DNA of 64,000 bases, taken from the NCBI RefSeq assembly GCF_000429905.1, contig NZ_AUCT01000031.1, forward strand, positions 1 to 64,000, given 5' to 3'. The DNA is from Desulfatibacillum aliphaticivorans DSM 15576 (GTDB lineage: Bacteria; Desulfobacterota; Desulfobacteria; Desulfobacterales; Desulfatibacillaceae). Positions 1 to 8,953 of this stretch are shown in pieces. Each line of letters opens with the position of its first letter. Within the stretch, counting starts at the first letter, position 1. Under the pieces are notes generated by a model, which was not told the DNA's origin, did not search any database, and saw only the letters and a list, made by a program, of their open reading frames with translations. The position numbers and the translations under genes were made by a program.

Positions 1-121
1 TGGGTTTCATGAAACAACCCTAGCACATAACACAGAGGACGTCTAGTAGGAATAATTCCTAAGTAGGACTTTTTTTAGCCCCCTGAACGCTTACCATCGT
101 CTTTTTGTTGTTGTCTCCAAG

Positions 122-1279
122 ATGGATAAAATTTGCTACGATAGAAAATTATACGAGAAGGCATGTGATATTTTAAAAAAAATATTGCAAGATAAAACAA
201 TTGAGATTATCCCAATAGCGATTCATAATGCGATGGAAGAGAGTTTGCTAAGTGACTATAATGTAATATACAAAAACTCAAAAAACTGTGATGGTTCCCT
301 ATTAGACATAGTATTCAAAAAAGAAACACATATTGCTGAAAATAATCTTTATGAACCATTTTTTGGATTAGTGGATAAATCACACTATATCCCCGGTAAG
401 GGGAATTTCTACCGCTCAAAAATATTTAGTGGAAATGTGGCATGTCGTGAGTCTGTACTTATGGCTCCCATAGACATAAATTCAGCTCTAAGTGTCATGG
501 CAAAGGTACAGATCGACCAAGTGTTAAAAAATGATCAATCTTTAGATAGTGTAAAAAAGGGAGATGTAGCATTTATTAAATTTTCAAACGTTCGACATAA
601 GGGACGAAGGTATCCTGATTTTGAAACTAATAAGACTACTTGCTTAATTGACAGCAACTGCAATATTGAAATGGGAATGATGCTACAGATTGAGGTTCCA
701 GAACAAGATATTCAGAATATTCATTGGATGAGTACTGTAATGATAATTTGGTTCGGAAGATCTATACCCACTCATGTGTTAAACATCGATGTTGAAAAGA
801 ACTGTATCGACATTTGTATAATTCCTAAATATAAAAAATTCGTTATGGCAAAATTTCGAGAGGAGTATCTATTTAAAAGTTTTATGCTTAAATCAGAAGA
901 TCACTTTGTGCCAGGCAATTTGGCGCAAATTGGAGACCCTAAGCACTTTCATTTTCAAATACATGAAAATGATAAAAATCAAGAGATAATCCATTCAATA
1001 CTTCGAAAATATTTAGATATAAAAAAGATAAGATATGACTTTGAACAAAATGTCTTTAGTATTCGAACGAAGCAAAACCCGATAATGACGGTTTCAACGA
1101 TTAAAAAGTTTTTAGACTATAGGCTCCAAGAATTATTTTGTAACATAGTTCTTGAAAAGAATACAAATAGTATCTATTTTGATGAATCATATGATGGGTT
1201 TGACGATACATTAGATTTAAACTCCGAGATGTATTCAAAATTTGCTTTTGATCTGCAATTTCATTACTCAACTGAGTAG
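122..1279 (+). CDS. Hypothetical protein, AT-rich orphan gene
   Basis: An uninterrupted 385-residue reading frame that I do not recognise. It has no signal peptide, no obvious membrane segment and no nucleotide-binding or catalytic motif I can name. The protein is lysine-, asparagine- and isoleucine-rich, and its DNA is far more AT-rich than the genes from 1358 onward, which suggests acquired DNA. No Shine-Dalgarno is visible before the ATG at 122, so the start is uncertain; an ATG at Met48 is an alternative. It converges on the decarboxylase gene with a short gap. The 121 bases upstream hold no gene I can support. The reading frame is probably real because of its length in AT-rich DNA; the function is unknown. 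Confidence 0.6.
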   Translation: MDKICYDRKLYEKACDILKKILQDKTIEIIPIAIHNAMEESLLSDYNVIYKNSKNCDGSLLDIVFKKETHIAENNLYEPFFGLVDKSHYIPGKGNFYRSKIFSGNVACRESVLMAPIDINSALSVMAKVQIDQVLKNDQSLDSVKKGDVAFIKFSNVRHKGRRYPDFETNKTTCLIDSNCNIEMGMMLQIEVPEQDIQNIHWMSTVMIIWFGRSIPTHVLNIDVEKNCIDICIIPKYKKFVMAKFREEYLFKSFMLKSEDHFVPGNLAQIGDPKHFHFQIHENDKNQEIIHSILRKYLDIKKIRYDFEQNVFSIRTKQNPIMTVSTIKKFLDYRLQELFCNIVLEKNTNSIYFDESYDGFDDTLDLNSEMYSKFAFDLQFHYSTE

Positions 1280-1357
1280 TATGCCACCGGCATGGCGAGT
1301 TGCCTTGGTTTGTCCCCAGAATAGGGGCCTCCAAGCATGTTCCCCCGTAGGGGTTCA

Positions 1358-2827
1358 TTAATTCATCTTGGTCGAAATCGTTTTCAAGAGGGTCCTTTTC
1401 GCGTTTGTTTTGGTTGCCATTTTAGCATTATTTAGTGCTTGAAAAAAAGCATTCGCCGTTCTTTCCAGATCGTCCCGGGTGGTGACCCAGGAGCAAACGC
1501 TCACCCGGATGGCCTGGGTTTCTTTCCAGACCGCGCCGCCGCACCAGCATTCGCCCGAGGCCTGGACGGCCGCCAAGGTCTTTTGAGTCAGCTCGTCGGT
1601 TTCGCAAGCGGCCAATACCTGGTTGAAGGCCACGTCGTTTAATATACGAAAACCGCGCTCCCGCAGCATTTCCGCCAAAAGAGCGGCGTTGTCGCACAAG
1701 CCGTCCACCAATTGCCCTACCCCTTCTTTGCCCAGGAACTTCAGGGCCGCCCATAATTCAGGACCCCGGCCTCTGCGCGACATGTCCGGGGTGTAAAGCA
1801 TGTTGTCCCGCTCCTCACCGTATATGATGTAAGAGCCGGACGCCTGCATGGCCGCGGCCAGGGCCTCCCTGCGGCGGCACAACACAATGCCGCAATCATA
1901 CGGTATGTTCAGGGTTTTATGGGCGTCCAGAGACCAGGAGTCGGCCAAATCCACGCCCTGGGTCAAGTTTTGAAACCGTTTCGAGCCTGCGGCCCACAAG
2001 CCAAAGGCGCCGTCTATATGAATCCAGGCGCCCGCCTCTCTGGCTTTGGGGCAAATTTCGGCAAAGGAGTCGAAGGCGCCGGAATTGACGTTGCCGGCCT
2101 GCAAAATCAACAGGCAGCGTTCGTCCAGTTCCGGCATCCGGGCGGGGTCCATGCGGCCCTGACCGTCCACCGGAACCTTTTCCACGTTTTCCGATCCCAA
2201 ACCCAGCAGGGACAGGGCTTTGAACACCGTGGCATGGGCTTCCTCGCCCATAATCACACGGAGAGGCGGCGCGCCGAACAATCCCTTTGTCGCGGCGTCC
2301 CATCCAGCCCCCTCCAGCAAGGCGTTTCGCCCGGCGGCCAGGCCGCAAAAAGTCGCCACCGAGGTTCCGGTTACAAACCCGGACGCCGTTCCCTGTGGAA
2401 GCCCCAGGAGATCCACCAGCCACCCTTCGCACACCTCTTCCAGCTTGGCCGTAATGGGAGAGGCTACATGCAGCACCGCATTCTGATCCCACACGTCAGA
2501 CAGCCATCTGGCCGCCAAGGCCGCGGGAATCGTCCCTCCGATTACAAATCCAAAATAACGCCCGCCTGTCTGAGCCGTCGTTGCGGGGGATCCTTTTTCG
2601 TGAAGGAGCGAGAGGATCTGCTTCGGGTCCCCGGGCGTTTCGGGCAGAGGCTCGTCAAAGGCCGCCAGGCCGTCCAGGGCCTTTTGTTCAGGGAACACGG
2701 GACGGTCGGAAACGCCGTCCATGTACTCAAAAGAATAAGAGACCGCCTGCCGAAAGACTTCTTTAGACGCCATCATATCTGCCATAGCGGCCCGCACATC
2801 CTGCGTATTGTGTGACTTATTTTCCAT
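1358..2827 (-). CDS. PLP-dependent group II (aromatic-amino-acid type) decarboxylase family protein
   Basis: A 489-residue fold-type I PLP enzyme of the pyridoxal-dependent decarboxylase family (aromatic amino acid, glutamate and tyrosine decarboxylases). Visible landmarks are EEAHAT with the cofactor-stacking His near residue 198, HIDGAFG with the Asp that contacts the pyridine nitrogen near 272, and SLDAHKTLN with the Schiff-base Lys near 304. The start at 2827 is chosen over the longer frame (2863) because AAGGAGCC sits correctly before it. The gene is divergent from a MocR-type regulator, which usually controls the neighbouring PLP or amino-acid gene. The substrate cannot be read from sequence; a serine-hydroxymethyltransferase or sulfinate-decarboxylase-like role is not excluded. 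Confidence 0.85.
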   Translation of the reverse strand: MENKSHNTQDVRAAMADMMASKEVFRQAVSYSFEYMDGVSDRPVFPEQKALDGLAAFDEPLPETPGDPKQILSLLHEKGSPATTAQTGGRYFGFVIGGTIPAALAARWLSDVWDQNAVLHVASPITAKLEEVCEGWLVDLLGLPQGTASGFVTGTSVATFCGLAAGRNALLEGAGWDAATKGLFGAPPLRVIMGEEAHATVFKALSLLGLGSENVEKVPVDGQGRMDPARMPELDERCLLILQAGNVNSGAFDSFAEICPKAREAGAWIHIDGAFGLWAAGSKRFQNLTQGVDLADSWSLDAHKTLNIPYDCGIVLCRRREALAAAMQASGSYIIYGEERDNMLYTPDMSRRGRGPELWAALKFLGKEGVGQLVDGLCDNAALLAEMLRERGFRILNDVAFNQVLAACETDELTQKTLAAVQASGECWCGGAVWKETQAIRVSVCSWVTTRDDLERTANAFFQALNNAKMATKTNAKRTLLKTISTKMN

Positions 2828-2876
2828 AATAAGGCTCCTTGTGTGCGCCTTTTTGCTCCTCAATTACAGAGGCGTT

Positions 2877-2902
2877 ATTATATCATAACTATTTGTTTAT
2901 GA
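2877..2902 (-). promoter_or_regulatory. Decarboxylase promoter -10 with adjacent inverted repeat (candidate MocR operator)
   Basis: On the minus strand a perfect TATAAT lies at 2877-2882, about 50 bases before the decarboxylase start. Immediately upstream (2883-2902) is the inverted repeat TCATAA-N8-TTATGA, occupying the zone between -10 and -35, where no good -35 hexamer is visible. A weak -35 plus a palindrome is the usual arrangement for an activator-dependent promoter. That MocR binds here is inference. Confidence 0.5.
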
Positions 2903-2958
2903 ATTGCTTTCGTCCAAAAGATCTTGCATCAACCCTTGGAGTTATATTCAGCATAGGC

Positions 2959-2987
2959 TTGACATTGAATGCAGTCAATTATAATAT
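2959..2987 (+). promoter_or_regulatory. Promoter of the MocR regulator
   Basis: TTGACA at 2959-2964, a 17-base spacer, and TAATAT at 2982-2987 (TATAAT at 2980 overlaps with a 15-base spacer). The predicted transcription start falls at or next to the chosen ATG at 2995, and no Shine-Dalgarno is present. The message may therefore be leaderless. Confidence 0.55.
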
Positions 2988-2994
2988 TGTATGC

Positions 2995-4383
2995 ATGACA
3001 AATTGGACGCCAAATACGCTCGACCCCGATCTGCCCCGCTACGCGGCCCTTGCCCGGGCCATTGCGGACGACGTGCGCGCCGGATTTCTGCGCCCCGGCG
3101 ACAAGCTGCCCACCCACCGGGATCTCGCCGACGCATTAGGAGTAAACGTGAGCACGGTCACCCGGGGATATAAGGAGGCCATGCACCAGGGCTTGATTTG
3201 CGGGACCGTGGGGCGAGGCACCTTTATTGCCGCGGACGCGGGCGCAGACAGGGCGCTGGTTTCCACGGAGTCGATGCACGGGCCGAACTTGCTGGAGTTG
3301 GGGCTGGTCACGCCTTTGTACGGGCTGGACCCGGACGTACGTGAAAGCATGGAGCGTCTGGCTAAAAACAGGGACCTTTCCGGTTACTTAAGATACAGCA
3401 CGCCCGGCGGCCTGCCCGAGCACAAGGAGGCGGGGGCGGTCTGGGCCGGGAAGCACGAAATGCCTGCGCCGCAGGACCGGGTGGTGGTTTTTTCCGGGGT
3501 GCAGCACGGCCTGACCTGTTGCATGCTGTCCTTGTTCCGGCCGGGGGAGCACATCGCCGTGGAGCAGTTGACCTATCCGGGAATCAAGTCCCTTTCCTCC
3601 ATGGCGGGAGTGCAGCTTGCGCCCGTGGAAATGGACGAACAGGGCATGATCCCCGAAGCCCTGGACACGGCCTGCCGCCGGGACGAAATCCAAGGGGTGT
3701 ATTTAATGCCCGGCGTGCAAAACCCTACGGCCGCCTTTATGAGCATGGAGCGCAGGCAGGCCATCGCCCAAGTGATTGAAAAGCGCGGTTTGACGCTTTT
3801 GGAAGACGACGCCTATGCCATGACGCGGGAGGAAAAGACGCCGCCGGTGTCTTCTTTCATCCCCAACAACGCCATTTTTTTCGCCGGAATATCCAAGGCC
3901 TTCTGGCCGGGCCTGCGGGTGTGCTTTTGCGTGGTTCCGGCCCGAATCCAGCGCATCCTGGCAGAGGCGGTCCTGAACACGGTCTGGATGACGCCTCCTT
4001 TAAACGTCGCCCTGGCGGCGGAAATGATTCTCAGCGGAAAAGCGGATAAAGTGCTGGCAGCAAAAAGAGAGGAAGCGGCCCGCCGGAACATTCGGGCGCG
4101 CGACATTTTGAAAGGTTTTTCCTACACAGGCTACGACACCGGATTTTTTCTTTGGCTCAACCTGCCCAGACCGTGGACCGGTCGGACTTATGAAGATGCA
4201 GCCCGAAACGCCGGCGTACGAGTGTTTGGGGCGGAAAAATTCGCCGTGGGAGGAACTCCCGCCCCTGCCGCCGCCCGCATATCCCTGACCGGGCCGGAGT
4301 CTCTGGAAGCCCTCTCCAAGGGGCTTTCCGTATTACGGGATATTCTGGACGCCCCCGGCCCTCCGCCGGAAGGCATTCTTTAA
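2995..4383 (+). CDS. MocR/GntR-family transcriptional regulator with aminotransferase-like domain
   Basis: A 462-residue protein with a GntR-type winged helix (about residues 12-78; LPTHRDLADALGVNVSTVTRGY is the recognition region) fused to a fold-type I aminotransferase domain. PLP landmarks are MPGVQNPTA (Asn243), EDDAY (Asp272) and the Schiff-base Lys301 in GISKAFWPG. MocR regulators sense PLP or an amino-acid/PLP adduct rather than catalysing turnover. The start at 2995 gives the normal family N-terminus; the frame upstream to 2839 is open but overlaps the promoter. It is divergent from the PLP decarboxylase at 1358-2827, its most likely target, and probably also regulates itself. Confidence 0.88.
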   Translation: MTNWTPNTLDPDLPRYAALARAIADDVRAGFLRPGDKLPTHRDLADALGVNVSTVTRGYKEAMHQGLICGTVGRGTFIAADAGADRALVSTESMHGPNLLELGLVTPLYGLDPDVRESMERLAKNRDLSGYLRYSTPGGLPEHKEAGAVWAGKHEMPAPQDRVVVFSGVQHGLTCCMLSLFRPGEHIAVEQLTYPGIKSLSSMAGVQLAPVEMDEQGMIPEALDTACRRDEIQGVYLMPGVQNPTAAFMSMERRQAIAQVIEKRGLTLLEDDAYAMTREEKTPPVSSFIPNNAIFFAGISKAFWPGLRVCFCVVPARIQRILAEAVLNTVWMTPPLNVALAAEMILSGKADKVLAAKREEAARRNIRARDILKGFSYTGYDTGFFLWLNLPRPWTGRTYEDAARNAGVRVFGAEKFAVGGTPAPAAARISLTGPESLEALSKGLSVLRDILDAPGPPPEGIL

Positions 4384-4393
4384 TTCAATCTGA

Positions 4394-5776
4394 CTACAAG
4401 ACCCTGAGGGCGCTGAGCCGGAGGATCTGAAACAGGCTGACGTCTTGATAGGCGCCGGACAGGATGATGCGGGAAAATGCCTTGGAGTAGAACCGGCGAT
4501 AGGCCTGATGCCGGATGCGGAAAAACTCCTGGTCCGGGACTTCCGAAAAATTACAGGCGTTGCGGTGGTAGTCCATGTCCTCAGGAGCGCCCATTTTGTT
4601 CAGCTTGGGCAGGCACAGGTCGTAAAGCGGGGTTCCTTCAAAGGGCGTCACCACAAAAAAAGTGGCGAAATTCAAGCGGGAGCGGCAGGCGAAATCCACG
4701 GTGGCCATAAGCTCATCCCGGGTTTCGGTGGGGAATCCCAGCATAAAAAAGCCCACGGTGGTTATGCCCAAATCAAAGGCCATGTTGATGGCTTCATTGA
4801 CCTTTGTAAGGTCCAGATTTTTTTTGATGAGCTTTTGGAGCCTGGGAGACCCGGTTTCCACGGCAATGCCGGAAAAATGCACCCCCGCCTTTTTCAGTTT
4901 TTTCAGTAGACGAAAATTCAACAAGTCGGCCCGCATGGCGTTGGGAAACGAAATTTTTATTTTAAGGCCCCGGCTGATGATGAGATCGCAAATAGCTTCG
5001 GCGCGTTCGGCGTTTAGGTTGAAGATGTCGTCCACGATTTCAATTTCCCGTACTCCGTGCCGGCGCACCAGGGCTTCAATTTCGTCCGCCACATTTTCCG
5101 GGCTTCTGGGCCGAAAGCCTTTGCCGAAAATTCGGTGGCAGTAAATGCATTGATACGGGCAGGAGCGTGAGGTGAAAACCGGCATGTACCGATTTTTCCG
5201 CACATTGGCGAAGCGTTCGGCTTTGGCGTAGGCGCTTATGTCGATCAAGTCCCAGGCCGGAAAAGCCAGGGCGTCCATGTTTTGGATTTCCTGGGCGGGC
5301 GGCGTTTTAACGATCTTTCCATCCCGCCGGAACGCCAGTCCGGGGATGTCCTCCAACCGGCCCTGGCTTGTTTCTAAAAAACGGACCACTGCGGGAAAGT
5401 TTTCCTCCCCCTCCCCCAAGACCGCCAGGTCAATGTTGGGGTCGGACAAAACGTCGTCAGGCCCGGAGGTGGGATAAGGGCCGCCCGCAATCACCATCGG
5501 CGGCTTAGGCAGGGCCTTGAGGCCGGCGGCCAGTTCGTGGACTGTGGACGACTCCAGGGAGAACGCGGAAATCCCCGCAATGCCGGGCGCCATGCCGCGG
5601 GCTGTCTTCAGGGCGAAACTCATGGGTTCGGCGTGCAAACGCATGTCCAGAATCCGGACGTCATGGTCCCCATACGCCTTCAGGGCCGAAGCCAGGTACA
5701 TAAGCCCCAGGGGCGGAGACGCCTGGATATGGGCCGCGTTGCCCGACGTGGGTTTGATCAGAAGAATTTTCGTCAT
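4394..5776 (-). CDS. B12-binding domain radical SAM protein
   Basis: A 460-residue cytosolic protein. Residues about 1-140 form a cobalamin-binding Rossmann-like domain (PPLGLMYLASAL, then AVLGEGEENF). Residues about 195-400 form the radical SAM barrel with CxxxCxxC at Cys206, Cys210 and Cys213. The classical DxHxxG cobalamin-ligand motif is not evident (the loop reads ILDMRLHAEP), as in many class B enzymes that bind B12 base-off without a His ligand. Family members methylate unactivated carbons or rearrange carbon skeletons in lipids and natural products. It converges on MocR and is divergent from a SAM methyltransferase, 247 bp away; that gap shows no clear gene. The substrate is unknown. 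Confidence 0.85.
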   Translation of the reverse strand: MTKILLIKPTSGNAAHIQASPPLGLMYLASALKAYGDHDVRILDMRLHAEPMSFALKTARGMAPGIAGISAFSLESSTVHELAAGLKALPKPPMVIAGGPYPTSGPDDVLSDPNIDLAVLGEGEENFPAVVRFLETSQGRLEDIPGLAFRRDGKIVKTPPAQEIQNMDALAFPAWDLIDISAYAKAERFANVRKNRYMPVFTSRSCPYQCIYCHRIFGKGFRPRSPENVADEIEALVRRHGVREIEIVDDIFNLNAERAEAICDLIISRGLKIKISFPNAMRADLLNFRLLKKLKKAGVHFSGIAVETGSPRLQKLIKKNLDLTKVNEAINMAFDLGITTVGFFMLGFPTETRDELMATVDFACRSRLNFATFFVVTPFEGTPLYDLCLPKLNKMGAPEDMDYHRNACNFSEVPDQEFFRIRHQAYRRFYSKAFSRIILSGAYQDVSLFQILRLSALRVL

Positions 5777-6023
5777 ATTCGGTTTTATGCTCGCAGAAGC
5801 TGCTTATTTTCACCCTCAGCGTTCAAATACAATAGGGGGCGAGGCCTGTCAAACTCCATGCTGCGGTCTTGGACGAAAAGACTTGTGCTTGCAAGAACCG
5901 GCGCGTTGTGCAAAAATTCAGCATCTTAATTTGGGAACTGCGGAGGGGATAAAGGTCCGGGGTCTTAAACATGCGGCATAAGGGCCAAACCCTGCTCCGC
6001 TCCCCACGGCGGATTCACCTTCC

Positions 6024-6776
6024 ATGGACAAGGCCTTGAAAAAAACATTTGCGAACAATCCAAGCGCCCAAGGACTTGCGCAGCCCCTGGACGACGGAAC
6101 CCGGGTATTGATGCGCCTGGCCAAGGCGGACCGGTTCAACACGTGGATGGCCGACGCCATTCGCCCCTTTGTGGGGGAAAAGGTGCTGGAGATCGGCTCG
6201 GGAATCGGCAGCCTGACGAAAAAGCTCCTGCCCCGGCGAAGCTACACCTGCACGGACATCAACCCGTTCCATTTGGAAATCACGCGCAGGCTCACGGAAA
6301 GCCGGCCTTATCTGGAGGTTTCGTATCTGGATTTGAACGACATTTCCGAATTCACCAAAGCCCGCCGTTCTTTCGACACCGTGGTCTGCATCAACGTCAT
6401 AGAGCATCTGGAGGACGACCTGGGCGCCGTGAAAAATATTTCCAGCCTGCTGGAGCCGGGCGGCCGGGCGGTGATCCTGGTTCCCCGGGGGCAGGCTTTT
6501 TTCGGGACTCTAGACGAACTGGTGGGGCACAAAAGGCGGTATTCCAAGGACATGCTTGTGGGCCTGGCAAGGAAGACGGGCCTGACCGTGGAGCGCATCA
6601 TTCCGTATAACCGGGTAAGCACGGTGTTTTGGGTGCTTAACGGGCAGGTATTGAAAAAAAGGAGCTTCGGAGGCTTCCAGGTCTATATGATGGACCTTCT
6701 GACTCCCCTGTTCCGGCGCGTTGACCGGTTTATCCCGTCCCCATCACTGAGTTATCTGGCGGTGTTCAGAAAATAA
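6024..6776 (+). CDS. Class I SAM-dependent methyltransferase
   Basis: A 250-residue methyltransferase. Motif I is VLEIGSGIG (residues 54-62), followed by the acidic TDINPFHLE (ribose-binding) and VVCINVIEHLEDD (post-II), then a GGRAVILVP strand. This is the UbiE/Methyltransf_11 layout. The C-terminal part resembles enzymes acting on membrane lipids or glycolipids, but no acceptor can be deduced. The gap to the next gene, a polytopic membrane protein, is only 14 bases, so the two are very likely co-transcribed and may work on the same lipid-linked substrate. The ribosome binding site is weak. Confidence 0.8.
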   Translation: MDKALKKTFANNPSAQGLAQPLDDGTRVLMRLAKADRFNTWMADAIRPFVGEKVLEIGSGIGSLTKKLLPRRSYTCTDINPFHLEITRRLTESRPYLEVSYLDLNDISEFTKARRSFDTVVCINVIEHLEDDLGAVKNISSLLEPGGRAVILVPRGQAFFGTLDELVGHKRRYSKDMLVGLARKTGLTVERIIPYNRVSTVFWVLNGQVLKKRSFGGFQVYMMDLLTPLFRRVDRFIPSPSLSYLAVFRK

Positions 6777-6790
6777 CCAGGCGGAATTTC

Positions 6791-8512
6791 ATGACCAGGA
6801 ATCGACGACACATCCTTGTTTTGCTCATCTACCTGGCCTTTTTTTCCCTTCTGTTTTTGCAATATCCTTTAAAAAACTGCCTGCCGGGCAATTACGACGC
6901 CTGGATGCAGATAGTCATGTGGAAAACGCTCCTGACCAAGCTGCAAAGCCTTTTTTCCGGGGAATTTTTAGGAACCTTTTTTTATCCTGCGGAAAACGTT
7001 TTTTATTACGGCGAGACCTCCCTCATCACCACCGTGATTTTCGGGGCGTGCAAAATTTTGGGCGCCAGCGACCTGTGGTGCTGCTACTGGATTATCGTGC
7101 TGGTATTTACCGGGGCGGCCTGGGGAGTGTACATCCTGGCCGGAAATTACACGAAAGATGCGGGCGGCGCTTTTTTCGCCGGATTCGCCTATGCGTGCTC
7201 CAACTTCCTATTCGGAGGCATAGACGACGCGCCCATTTACTGCGCCCTGACCACGGGCCTGGCCCTGCATTTTTTCCTGAAGTACATCCATGAAAATCAA
7301 CCGAAGCATCTGGTCTGGATGGCCGTCATAGGAGGGCTTGAGGCTTATGTATCGGTTTACGCCTTTGTGCTGCAAAGCGCCGCCCTGGTCCTGTTCGCCC
7401 TGGTGTACGTCAGAAGCTGGGCCTCCTGGGGTAAGGTAAAAATAATCGCCCCGAGGGTTTTATTGTACGGGCTCGTCCCCCTGCCTTTGATCGCTTTTTA
7501 TCTGTACGCAAAAGCCTATGGAAACGTGTATTTTCCCTGGCCCGTCCACTTGGTGATGGACGGGACCAGCCTGCGGCCCTGGAGTTTGTTCGGCGTCCTG
7601 CCCGGCAACCTGCTTTATCCGGCGACGACCTCCGATTATGTTGTGTGGAGCCATGTACGGATCATGGCCTTTGTGGGCTTCGGGCTGTGGCTATTGGCGT
7701 TGCTCGGGCTCATAAAAGCCAAAGGCCGAAAAATCGAACTGGTCCTGCTGGCCCTGTTTGGCTTGGCATTCTCATTCGCCGTCAAAGACCTGAACGTCCT
7801 GGGCGACGTGTACCGCCTGCCCTTTTATTACACGGGCGACGACTCCTTGCTGAACTTCTTCCGGGTTCCCAGCCGGTTTTTCATCCTGACGTCCATGGCG
7901 TTGTCCATATTGGGCGGAATGGGCCTGAGCGTCGTCCGGCAATGGTTTGCGTCGCCTTGGATGAAGCGCGCCGTGCTGGCTGCATTTTTGATCTTCCATT
8001 GCCTGGAGAACACGCCCTTTCCCCTGGCCGCCTATCCCATGGGGCCCATGGGCGATCCGCCCGTGGAATACAAGGAGTATTTCCAGGGCATGGATGACGC
8101 CGTGATCCTGGATCTGCCATCCACGGACATCGCCGTGGTTCCCTTTGAAGACGATTATCTGTTCGGGTTTAACCGGGAGTTCATCTACATGCACTGGCAG
8201 TTGGATCACAGGAGGCACATTCTAAACGGCATCAACGGATATGCGCCTTCCTTCCGGGTGTATTTTGAAGGGCTGACGGACAAGGTGTTTTACGAGGGGA
8301 ACCTGGAGGCGTTCGATAAATTCAGGCCCTACAAACTAAGCCACGTGGTCTTTCACAAGGATCTTGTTTTGAAAAAGGACAAGGGCATGGAGGAGAGATT
8401 AAAAACCATGCCCTTTCTTGAGTTGGAAATGGAAACGCCCCGGCTGTGCATTTTCCGCGTGTTACCCAAGGAAGACGCGCCGAGGCGTGACAAGACAGTT
8501 AATAGGGATTAA
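6791..8512 (+). CDS. Polytopic membrane protein, GT-C glycosyltransferase-like
   Basis: A 573-residue integral membrane protein with about ten hydrophobic segments in the first 410 residues and a soluble C-terminal domain of about 150 residues. The first periplasmic loop carries GNYDAWMQ, an acidic loop after TM1 like that of GT-C lipid-linked-sugar glycosyltransferases. The overall architecture (TM bundle plus C-terminal soluble domain) fits the same class. I cannot assign a substrate. It follows the methyltransferase gene by 14 bases and ends three bases before the convergent Hpt gene. A role in building or modifying a surface glycan or lipid is inferred from architecture and context. Confidence 0.6.
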   Translation: MTRNRRHILVLLIYLAFFSLLFLQYPLKNCLPGNYDAWMQIVMWKTLLTKLQSLFSGEFLGTFFYPAENVFYYGETSLITTVIFGACKILGASDLWCCYWIIVLVFTGAAWGVYILAGNYTKDAGGAFFAGFAYACSNFLFGGIDDAPIYCALTTGLALHFFLKYIHENQPKHLVWMAVIGGLEAYVSVYAFVLQSAALVLFALVYVRSWASWGKVKIIAPRVLLYGLVPLPLIAFYLYAKAYGNVYFPWPVHLVMDGTSLRPWSLFGVLPGNLLYPATTSDYVVWSHVRIMAFVGFGLWLLALLGLIKAKGRKIELVLLALFGLAFSFAVKDLNVLGDVYRLPFYYTGDDSLLNFFRVPSRFFILTSMALSILGGMGLSVVRQWFASPWMKRAVLAAFLIFHCLENTPFPLAAYPMGPMGDPPVEYKEYFQGMDDAVILDLPSTDIAVVPFEDDYLFGFNREFIYMHWQLDHRRHILNGINGYAPSFRVYFEGLTDKVFYEGNLEAFDKFRPYKLSHVVFHKDLVLKKDKGMEERLKTMPFLELEMETPRLCIFRVLPKEDAPRRDKTVNRD

Positions 8513-8515
8513 GGG

Positions 8516-8953
8516 CTATTCTTCCAAAATGCCCCACCATCCGATAACCCGTTTGAACAAGTCGAATTGCATCAGCACTTCGTCTTTCATCAGACGCAGG
8601 TTGACGTTTTCTTCTTCCAAAACAGCCTTTTCCATCTGCTTGGCCGCGCTCCACAAGGACAAGGCGCTGATGCTGCCTGCCGTGCCGGCGATCTTGTGCG
8701 CGATCGCCTGGCAGGATTCAAGGGCGCCATTGTTCACGGCTTTCTCCAGCCCCCTCATAAGCACAGGCGCCTCATCCATGAATATCTTCAAGACTTTTTT
8801 GGCCAGGTTCATGTCCCCCAAAACCTGGGCGAAAAACTTTTGCTTGTCGAAAACCAAAGAGGCCTGCTCCGCCATGACGGGCCGGGCTTTGGACCACGCC
8901 AGATCGCTTCCGTATTCGATGGTTTTGTTGTCAAATGATTCGTGCAGGTTCAT
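8516..8953 (-). CDS. Histidine phosphotransfer (Hpt) domain protein
   Basis: A 145-residue stand-alone Hpt protein. The motif AHKIAGTAGSISA contains the phospho-accepting His (residue 86 from this start) followed by the conserved Lys and Gly. Flanking helices are amphipathic, as expected for the four-helix Hpt bundle. It would shuttle phosphate between receiver domains in a multistep phosphorelay. The start at 8953 is supported by GGAGAG at the right distance; a longer frame begins at 9028. No cognate kinase is adjacent; the hybrid kinase at 53054-55858 has no Hpt domain of its own and is one possible, unproven, partner. Confidence 0.85.
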   Translation of the reverse strand: MNLHESFDNKTIEYGSDLAWSKARPVMAEQASLVFDKQKFFAQVLGDMNLAKKVLKIFMDEAPVLMRGLEKAVNNGALESCQAIAHKIAGTAGSISALSLWSAAKQMEKAVLEEENVNLRLMKDEVLMQFDLFKRVIGWWGILEE

